From assembly GCA_963989245.1 (NCBI GenBank), contig OZ022341.1:55962655-56026654 (forward strand): 64,000 bases of DNA. The letters are read 5' to 3'. Positions 21,846-64,000 of this stretch are shown here, one piece after another. This DNA is from Nansenia antarctica (Eukaryota > Chordata > Actinopteri > Argentiniformes > Microstomatidae). Below the pieces are notes generated by a model, which searched no databases, had not been told where the DNA came from, and saw nothing but the letters and a program-made list of their open reading frames with translations. How positions within the stretch are numbered: the stretch's first letter is position 1; the number at the start of each line of letters is the position of its first letter. A program made the translations under genes and the position numbers.

Positions 21846-24800
21846 CTCTCAGTCTTACCAGAGAGGTGCATTTGGTCTGACAGAGTAATTATGACATGCT
21901 GCTGTAGGGGACCACTGGCTGAAAGGTGAGATTTATCGATTGCATGGAGGAGGACATTTATCAATGTCCACAACTCAGCACTGACATGAACCCAATCCAC
22001 TTAGAGCACATTGTTAAAGTCCCCTTCCCAAGCGCCACTCTCGGTGTTGGGTTGGTGGCAGACAGGGTGGTGGAGGTTAGGGTTAGTTGAACTTGTGGCA
22101 GAAAGCTGTTTATTTCATAGCAGCAGCAGCGGACTCTTCAACAGCCAACTCTCCTCATGTTGTGAACAGGTAGGTTTCTTACAGCCACACTAATGAAACA
22201 TCACATCATTCCTACACAGACTCAACCTTCAGGAATCTGAGACTTTTACGCTGGAAAACAATGAACAACAAGAGTCCAGTTATGAACTTCCCATTTATAA
22301 CACATTTGGGAAATGTCTGGAATTGTGAAATTTTGAACATTTGAGTGATATAGAAATTCCACAGCCGATAAGAAACTTGTGGGTTTCAACGGAAGGCATT
22401 TATTTTTGATAGGCAGCTAATCCGTCAACCACCAACTACACGTTACAGCATAAAGCCTTGTTAAGGTTTTGATAGTAACTACAGTAGACCACGGTAATTA
22501 CTGTAATTATTAGACAAAAAATACTGTGACTGAATGGAGGCATGTCAGAACAGTCAGATAGGCATGGTTTCCCCTGTTCACCAAGTGAGTTATCATCCAA
22601 AATAAATATGTAATGAATTTAGTAATGAAAATACAAAAATAAATTGCATATTAAAATTCCCTCACTCCAAAAGCACCTGTGGATATTTGATATTCCCTGA
22701 AACCCTTTTTCTATCACACAAAAGCAGAATTATTGTATGGCTTGTTTCAGATCGGTATGAAAAATACATTAATGAATTCAAACTTTTTTTTCCTCAAAAT
22801 GAAAAAAGGTAAACAAACCACAGTATTCATATTCATAGATTGATGATACAGTCACTATATGACATTTCTCTAAGATATTCCATGAACGTTGTACTAATTC
22901 AGTTCAAGGTATTTATTTTCTGCAGATAAACCACCATGGATAAACCACAGGACAGAGCTACTTTCAAGCCACATTCACATTATGGTGTCATTGATTCAAG
23001 TCTGAATTAGTTCAGGAAAGCTGGGTTGCAGGTGAAATCTACAACATTGAAGTTAGAGTGCACAGTTGCCTCACTTAATTTTTTTTGTTTAGCCTCAGGC
23101 CTATCCTACTAAAGAGAAGTAATTTAGCTTATCTTATCCCAGAGACCTAGCAGCTGCTTTTTTATTCTTTTTGTAAGGTCTTTTTTCTCATTTAGTCCAA
23201 CAAAGATTGTCCTCATAGATTGACCTTCTCTGTGCCTGGAGGCCCTTGCCCTCATGCCAGTAACTAGATAACACACTCTATCAGAGATTTGAGAAAATCA
23301 TTGGGAAAGCAGTGGGGCTGATAGTGGCATCAATCCTAACCTGACACCAGCCTGGGTCAACCATTTATCTCTCCACACTGCCTCTGGTCACAAAGCAGCC
23401 ATCTTGCTCTGCTACATCCCTCTTTAATAACCTTGGCCATGTCTCTTTGCAGACTGAGAGGATAACACTCTCCGCAGTTCTCATCTACCACAGTGCCTGT
23501 CTGATCTGCTGCAGCACCACCACCATGGTTTTATTTGCAGAGGAGCATTAGAGGTGAAAGCTTTTACACAGATCACCCTGGCTCTAAGTTGCAGGCCTGG
23601 AACACAAGAGCATTTCTGTCGCTCTCTCGCCCCCCCCCCCCCCTCCCCCCCTCTCTGTAATCTGTAACATACATGTTTAAAGCAACTGAATGATCTATTC
23701 CCAGTATAAAGTCAATCGCTACCCGTCTTATACAGTGTATTCTTCTCAGCAATGGCAGCCCAGAGCACTCATAGAACAGCAAAGTTCCTTTATTTGGCAA
23801 ATGTTGTTTATCCACACACAGAAGATGGACCGTCAAACATAGATTTTACAATTATCACTCTTTCACTGCTGAAGGGCTGGCTTGTCGAGATAAATAAAGT
23901 GTCACGGTAGCTATGAAGCTTTGGGCAAACTCATCCCTGATCATTACCGACAGGAAGATGTGCATGTCTGCTCTGCATGTATGTAACCAGTGAGCCTAGC
24001 CAGTGGAGCAGCAGCGAGTGCGTCTGAGGCTCATCTCTGTGCTCCATAGAGCTCAGATGAAAGGGGAGGTTAAATGGGGTGTCATCAATCTCAATGAAGT
24101 GCAATTATTTTCACACTTATTAATCATCGCAGGCTAATAGCTTGTGGCAACACCAGGCCGGCCATTTGTCAAACTTGGCAATATTTTTAAATTTTGTTTC
24201 CCTTTCCTTCTCATGTTTGTGCAGTCTTTTGTCAGATATCTATGGAACGATGTAATAAGTGTGTGCCTCCAAGTGCCTTCTCCCTAAATGGCAGAGCTGA
24301 GAATCTTCTTCCCGAGGTAGAACAGAATATCCGCTTCCTATGGCAGCATGAAATAGGACGTCTCCTTCTATGGCAGAGCAGACTGCTATCCCTGCTTCCT
24401 TTATGGCAGTAGTAGCCTACAGACAGACTGTACCCTCTGTTGCAGAACGGACTATTTTCTTCATCTATGACAGAACAGAGAGAGCATCGCATACGATCCA
24501 TTTATCCACACGAAGTATACGCAGAATTTTAATTAGAATTCAAAATCTATTGCTGTTTCACTGTTTTGTTTCTAAATGCAGTCAAACTCACATCTTTTAG
24601 TTTTGATTGTGAGAGCTTCTGTACTGGTACAACATGGACAAAGTCTGACATCTAGTGGGGTCAAAGCATAACACATAAAGTGGAGCGTACTCATTCCTTT
24701 TACAGTTATTGAAATAAATTGCCACCTAGATAATTGCAATGCAGTTGATTTGCTTGGTTTCAACACTGTATGGTTCCATCACATTCAAAAAGTCTGAGCA

Positions 24801-25194
24801 ATGTTGAAGAAGTAATAGAAGAAGTATAATTGCGAGGGTAGCACCAGGAGTTGATGTGGTTAGAACAGTGAGGGAGGTGTGGTTTGGTCAAATCGTAGAG
24901 GATGTGGGTACGTATAGCCAACCCACAAATCTATGTTGTGACAAAATGGGGAAAAGCAGTAAAAAATAAATAAAAGTTAGGGTTAGTTTGAGGTAAATCA
25001 GGGTTGAAATCCGGATTTCCATACATCATTGAGTGCTTTGGTAGAAACGGAATGAATAGGTAGATGAATATATGAACCTTTCATAATGGATGTATTGACT
25101 GCATCAGAGGGGCAGGGCTTGTCTCTGTGTATTAGTGGAAATGTCGGACCAGGGGGTCTTTATGGGCATTTTTAGTATTGAGAAGTATTTAGTA
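21846..25194. other. 3.3 kb gene-free sequence
   Basis: No coding, RNA or mobile-element ends that I can support. Contains the telomere-like GTTAGGGTTAG twice (about 22076 and 24979), a poly-C run at 23630-23650, and a local repeat of CTATGGCAGAGCAG-like motifs at 24340-24410. Short frames here look random. Confidence 0.45.
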
Positions 25195-26803
25195 TTTAGT
25201 ACAGCTCGTCAAGCCTACCATTCTGTCCCCCGTGCCGCACTGGGCTACAGTGACCACATCCTCATACACCTGATCCCTCGCTACAGGCAGAGGTTAAAAC
25301 TCTCTAAGCCTGTTGTACAGCGCTTCAGGGTGTGGTCCAGTGAGGCACGCGAGCGACTCTGCGCCTGGTTGGAAAGTGCAGGCTGTGACCAGGACTTAGT
25401 GGAGTGGGCGGGGCCAGAGGCTGGTAACAATCTGGATGTATACACAGACACTGTTACATCATTTATCAGCTTTGGCGAGGAGGTGTGTGTCCCCCTCCGC
25501 TCCAGGAAGTCTTTTAACAACGACAAGCCCTGGTTTTCATCCCAACTCAGGCGTCTGAGGTCAGAGAAGGAGGTGGCTAGGCGCAGTGGGGACGTGGACC
25601 GGGTCAAGCAGGCCAAGTACAGGTTCGCCAAAGCGGTGAAGGAGGCGAAGCATCGCTTTTCGGAGAAGCTGCAGCAACAGCTCTCTGAGGGGGATTCCGC
25701 CTCCGTCTGGAAAGGCCTCAAGACCATCACCAACTACAAACCCAAGTCCCCGCTGATGTCCGACAACCTCCCTCTCGCTAACGAGCTGAACGAGTTCTAC
25801 TGTAGGTTTGAGAAAGAGAGGTTCCCGCCCACCCCCGCCCTCTCCCTCCACCCCCCCCGGCTACAACCACCACCCCCGTCCCCCAGGGGGGCCAATGTCC
25901 CTCCTGCTACCCCCACCCTCCCCCCTTCCCCTCCCCTCCCTCCCCCCTCCTCACCCGCCCCGCCCCCCCCCACCCCCCTTTCCCCACCCCCTCTCTCTGT
26001 CACAGTGCGAGAGGTAAACAGACTGTTCAAGAGGCAGAATCCCTGGAAGGCAGCTGGTCCGGATTCCGTCTCTCCCTCTGTCCTGAAGCACTGCGCCGAC
26101 CAGCTGGCCCCGGTGTTTACCCACATCTTCAACGCCTCGCTGGAGCTGTGTCACGTCCCAGCGTGCTTCAAGGCGTCAACCATCATCCCCGTCCCCAAGA
26201 AGGCCATGGTCACAGGTGGTGGTGGACTTCCGTAGGAAAGCAGCCCTGCCCCCTCCCATCACGCTGGGAGGTACCCCGGTGGCCTCCGTGGAGTCATGCC
26301 GCTTTCTAGGCATGACCATCTCCCGGGACCTTAAGTGGGAGCGGAACACCGAGGCCCTCACGAAGAAGGCCCAGAAGAGGATGTTCTTCCTCCGGCAGCT
26401 GAGGAAATTCAGGCTGCCGAGGTCCATGATGGTCCAGTTTTACACGGCCATCATAGAGTCCATCCTCACCCACTCCATCATCACCTGGTTCCCTGCTGCA
26501 ACGACCAAGGACAAGGCCAAGTTGCAGCGGGTGATACGTTCAGCAGAGAGGGTGATCGGCTGTCCCTTGCCCTCCCTCAACTCCCTGCATGACACCAGGG
26601 CTCTGAGGAGGGCAAGGAAGATCATGGCCGACCCCTTCCACCCCGGCCACGGCCTCCTCACCCTGCTTCCCTCTGGAAGAAGGTTGCGGCTGCCTAAGAC
26701 ATTGAAGGCCCGCCACAGGCTCAGTTTCTTCCCCTCAGCCGCCAGGCTGCTAAATGACTCTGGCTTCCCCCTCCCCCCCGCCTCCAAGTCTGCCCAGGAC
26801 TGA
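25195..26803 (+). pseudogene. Deleted LINE ORF2 (endonuclease tail plus RT edges)
   Basis: Two overlapping frames: one to 26235 ending shortly after IPVPKKAMVT, and a second from 26216 reading VVDFRRKAALPPP to LLNDSGFPLP. Homologous full-length fish LINEs have the fingers and palm of RT, including FADD, between these points. A deletion therefore removed that part and shifted the frame. It cannot encode an active polymerase. A C-rich tract at 25840-25985 encodes a Pro/Ser-rich insertion between linker and RT. Confidence 0.85.
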
Positions 26804-27036
26804 ACATGCACTGGACCTTAAATAAAAATAACTCTGCACTGCACTTTATATACAGCACTATCCATGCACTGTCTGTCCTGTGTTGTCCTGTTTTTGCCTG
26901 TTTTTGCATTTGTATTTGTACTTGTTTTGTTCATATATATGTGAAAAAAGCATAAATGCACCTTCTGTAAATGCCAAAACAAATTCCTATATGTGTCAAG
27001 CATAATGGCAATAAACGTTATCTGAATCTGAATCTG
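25195..27036 (+). mobile_element. Rex1-like LINE, 5'-truncated and internally deleted
   Basis: Coding begins mid-element in the endonuclease C-terminus (SDHILIHLIP) and runs through a linker to the first RT motifs (WKAAGPDSVS, IIPVPKK). It then jumps at about 26210-26220 to the post-palm region (VVDFRRK, ESCRFLGMTIS, TGCPLPSL-like). The RT core with the catalytic FADD is missing. The 3' UTR ends with GGCAATAAACGTTATC and an AATCTG tandem tail at about 27010-27036. Confidence 0.85.
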
Positions 27037-27145
27037 AGAAGTTATCTTCATATAGGGGGGGAGAAACTATCTTGAATTTTGACTGAATTGTTTTTTTGTG
27101 AAAGTTAAGAGGGTTAGGAGTTCAATTTAAAACTTACATTTTACT

Positions 27146-27362
27146 GGGGAGGCGGTGGCCTAGAGGTTAGAGAGGCCGGCTAGCAATCGGTAGGTCGTAA
27201 TTTCGATCCCCGCCTCAGGAGGGAGCTGCATGTGCAAGGAAGGCACTTAACCCCTAATTACTCCAGGGGTGCTGACTATGGCTGACCCTGTGCCTAGAGC
27301 AAAGAATACCAAATTCCAACAATCAACTGAAGTTGATTGCATGGCAAATAAAACATTCTTCT
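27146..27362 (+). mobile_element. tRNA-derived SINE
   Basis: Starts GGGGAGGCGGTGGCCTAGAG, with a polymerase III box A (GTGGCCTAGAGGTTAG) and a box B-like GGTCGTAATTTCGATCCC. A tRNA-unrelated body and an AATAAAACATTC tail follow. Box spacing fits a tRNA head. It is not a functional tRNA, since there is no cloverleaf 3' half. Confidence 0.75.
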
Positions 27363-27840
27363 AATGGGTTATGTTTTGGGGAGCACTAGCCCACCACTCC
27401 AATCTCCTTTATGTCTGCATTTGAGATTTTATTTTAACCATATTTCTGTTCTGTTCATTAATAAGACATCAATTAGAACAGAATATGGATTTTGCCTGGA
27501 GATACAGTTGATTGAAATGGCTACTTATAAATAAACCCTTTAAATACTTGTGATATCAAAAGAGTGCCACTAGATGTCCTCCTTGTGTTGTAAAATCAAG
27601 TGAATGAAATCACAAGAGAGCAAAACCACCAGTTGGGCTGACCCTACCAATAATAAAGTTATCACAAAGCATTAGCCTATGTAAGCAGCATAGACAGAAT
27701 CACATACACAATCGTTTTCATTTATTATAATCCAACCCAGTTAAGTTCATGTAGGCCAACTGATGTTATTGATTACATTCAATCATTAGTCCTATCTTCG
27801 CCTGTGGGTGGCAGAGAGTGTATATCTTTAAAAGAAAGCA
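27363..27840. other. Unassigned spacer
   Basis: No recognised feature. Confidence 0.4.
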
Positions 27841-28075
27841 AAAGTAAAAGAAACATACCTTTTTAGCCTGGATTTTATCTAGTGTTTATCTCAACTTGCA
27901 CCTTTACTTATTTTCTTGTTTTACTCCTGGCATTATCTCCTACCTCTTGTTTTATTGTGTTGTATTTAATTTACTATTGTTTTTATGTTCAGCACTTGGA
28001 GTTGCATTCAATCTATGACTTGTGCTATATAAATACAGTTTGTTTGATTGATTGATTGATTGATTGATTCTTGAT
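27841..28075 (+). mobile_element. L2-type LINE 3' end with GATT tail
   Basis: 3' UTR-like sequence ending TGTGCTATATAAATACAG, TTTGTTTGATTG and five or more GATT units. This is the usual end of fish L2-group elements. No coding part remains. Confidence 0.6.
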
Positions 28076-28398
28076 TGTCTCTATCCACTGTGTCTGGTAA
28101 GGTTTCATTGGTCAGGTTAATGCCTGGCAAGAGAGTAGATTCATAATAAGGAGTAAATCACTCAGTACAAATCTCATTTGCTATGATATTTTATGGAGAT
28201 TCAGAAGCCGAACAGTACTTCTGAATACATTTTTGGAGTGAACACATTATTCACATTGTCCAATGAAAAACACTGAAGCAAACACTGAATATAACTAGTG
28301 CATATCACATAGAGTGATACATCTTCAAACAATTTGATCAGTGGAGCACATTTTTTTAAATCTCCATTAAATAGCTGTAGTGCTAAAGGAATAGTACA

Positions 28399-28641
28399 GA
28401 GCCCCCCTGGGGTTCCCTCGGTTTAGTAATTTGTTCCCTCAGTTTAGTCATTCGTTCCCTCGGTTTAGTAATTTGTTAGGGTTAGGGTTAGGGTTAGGGT
28501 TAGGCCCTACGAGCCAGAACGATAACGAATTACTAAACCGAGGGAACGGATTACTAAACCGAGGGAACAGATTTACTAAATCGAGGGAACGGATTCACAC
28601 ATCAAATAATTTTTTTCTACCATGTGACCCCAGGGGGGCTC
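28399..28641. mobile_element. Palindromic MITE with telomere-like core
   Basis: 15-bp perfect terminal inverted repeats (GAGCCCCCCTGGGGT at left, complement at right). Each arm contains three diverged copies of a unit around TTCCCTCGGTTTAGTAA, inverted in the right arm, so the whole 243 bp can fold into a long hairpin. The centre has four GTTAGG repeats (28476-28504). No target duplication is clear. Confidence 0.75.
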
Positions 28642-29673
28642 CGTAGAATAGCCTCCAGTCCATGAGAGCAGTATTTCTTTTCTTTCTTTTTTTTAAGAAA
28701 GAAAAACAGGCATGTGAGCTATAGGCAAAATGTGTTTTTGTTTAACATGTCTCTTATAAACAAAATAAACAATGTAGTTATATGTCCTAATTGTTTTGAT
28801 TATATAAGGTTTATATGTATGGTCCATACTCTCATATGGTATTTAGAAGTAATGAACATAGCATAATTACGTTTTTACATGGCCAAAGAGGGCAGCAAAG
28901 CTCAAAATGACATACTTCACCTTAAAAAAAAAAGAAAAGAGGAAAATCGTACGGACTGTGGCTTTAAGCAGGAATGCCTAAACGTCAGTTCCAAATATGG
29001 TTATGTCTCCGCCCCGTAAACAAGGCTTCAGTCTCTCCACCCAGTGTGCGTGAGTCTGTGCAGGAAAGATAATAGTGGATGTAGAAAATAGGGCAGGGTC
29101 CGGAGTGGACGCAGAATTCGTTTTGGCATGACTATTTCTCAAATCTACGTGCATGATTTCCAAAGGATATAGACTCAGCGGTCATGCACATATTTGGATC
29201 CCGACCTGCTTTCTAGGATGCCATATCGACGACGAGCTCACGCGGGCATTGTAACATGGGTTCTTGCACAACTTTAGAAACTATGTGGACCAGTTGTGGA
29301 AACATGCAAGAATGTAGCGGTTACGTGCCAACTGTTATTTTCCAAGAATCGTTATCAGCTTCCGAGTAACCTACCTGTGTTGCTCGTGACTTGACGTGAA
29401 CGCAGTGACTGTCAGTCGTAGGATATTGTCTGCTACTGAGTAGGCTACCTTGATGAGGCTATGATTGTACAGTTTCATCCGAAACCAGAAATGAATTTGC
29501 AGGAGGTGCACCCATATCTCCACAATGATCTCCACTCTGTTGTTTACCTCTGTTGAAGGACCTCCAGATGTGCAAATCGATTTGTTGCTTAAATATTAGA
29601 TTCATCCTGTGCGTAGAATGTCTTTGTGGAAGCATGCGTAATGGCTTGGGTGTATGGAGAAACATCGGATAAC
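28642..29673. other. Upstream flank of map3k5
   Basis: No coding features. The 500 bp before the start codon should hold the promoter and 5' UTR, but I see no convincing TATA box and only scattered CpGs. An in-frame TGA lies at 29674-29676, 42 nt before the ATG. Confidence 0.4.
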
Positions 29674-29715
29674 TGAGGACCCATAATAGCACAAAGTGTT
29701 TATCAAAACTGTAAA

Positions 29716-63550
<33,835 letters not shown>

Positions 63551-64000
63551 GTATGTGACTGTCTGACTTGGTTTATGATCGTCAAGCTCTCTGCGTTGTA
63601 AAAAAAACCTTGAAAGAGCAAGGTGTTTCAAAATGGGCTTCAACCACCCAGTGATCTCATCAATTATTTATTTTTTGACAATAACTTAAAATGACTAGAC
63701 TCAAATTCTAGACTCAGAAGGATGAATCTCATCTCAACTCATTATCCTGTAACTGCTGTATCTTAGAATAGCCTGCCGTTGCTATTCAGAGTGCTGTGTG
63801 CTGCCAGTTTATGGTCAGGTCAGGGAGACTGGGTTATGCCAGTGTTGACATTGTGTCAGCCAAGTATACTGTAGCACAGATTGACCTCCTCGTTCACCTT
63901 GCCTGAATGCTGATTGGTGCGTTTAACCACTCGTCCTGAGCACCTGAGACGTTTCAGTGTACAGTCTGCTGCTTCTCCTGTTTGGAACCAATGTGTGTCT
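63551..64000. other. map3k5 intron 18, start
   Basis: No coding sequence for the expected next exon (the TLQYMAPE part of the kinase) is present, so it lies beyond the window. Confidence 0.7.

Noticed and set aside
22076..22090. Interstitial telomere repeats as evidence of chromosome fusion (also at 24979 and 37403)
   Set aside because: Only one to three short units each, a common background motif in fish introns.

Overview
The window is vertebrate, almost certainly teleost fish, nuclear DNA. The main evidence is a split protein-coding gene with GT-AG introns whose 18 recognisable exons encode a MAP3K5/ASK1 kinase. Around it are fish-type transposons: L2/CR1-group and Rex1-like LINEs, an RTE-like LINE, tRNA-derived SINEs, a MITE of the salmonid/clupeid hAT type, and non-autonomous Tc1-like and 3-bp-TSD elements. 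CA/GT, GA/CT and minisatellite arrays are extremely dense. I cannot name the species from sequence alone.

Layout. 1-13.4 kb is a nested transposon cluster. A decayed minus-strand endogenous retrovirus (gag at about 11.8-6.4 kb, pol remnants at about 1.0-0.7 kb) has been split by two nearly identical, oppositely oriented APE-type LINEs (2.5-6.4 kb plus strand; 7.1-11.3 kb minus strand) and by a MITE (1.7-2.3 kb). Both LINE copies encode an N-terminal 2A-like motif (GDIQLNPGP). 13.4-29.7 kb is gene-free: microsatellites, a family of TA-flanked elements present in two places, an internally deleted Rex1-like LINE, a tRNA-SINE, an L2 3' end and a palindromic MITE with a telomere-like core.

From 29,716 to beyond the right edge lies map3k5 on the plus strand. 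Exons 1-18 are present (2,500 coding nt, about 833 codons). They run from the N-terminus through the thioredoxin-binding region, the TPR/PH-like regulatory region and the kinase domain up to the activation loop. Codon phase is continuous across every junction, and no frameshift or stop interrupts the coding sequence, so the gene looks intact as far as it goes. Counting residues places the catalytic residues seven positions before their human ASK1 counterparts (K702, D796, D815, T831).

The most interesting features are in the introns. A 26-bp minisatellite of about 45 copies runs directly into the exon 2 splice acceptor. LINE 3' tails end within 9 to 32 bp of the acceptors of exons 7 and 17. 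A MITE sits cleanly inside a 24-bp minisatellite. Intron 8 holds about 187 uninterrupted GAA triplets at the 3' end of an L2 fragment that itself split an older RTE-like LINE. I found no bacterial-style operon, CRISPR array or clearly new gene system. The best candidates for new biology are the LINE 2A motif and the recruitment of repeats as splice-acceptor sequence in map3k5.
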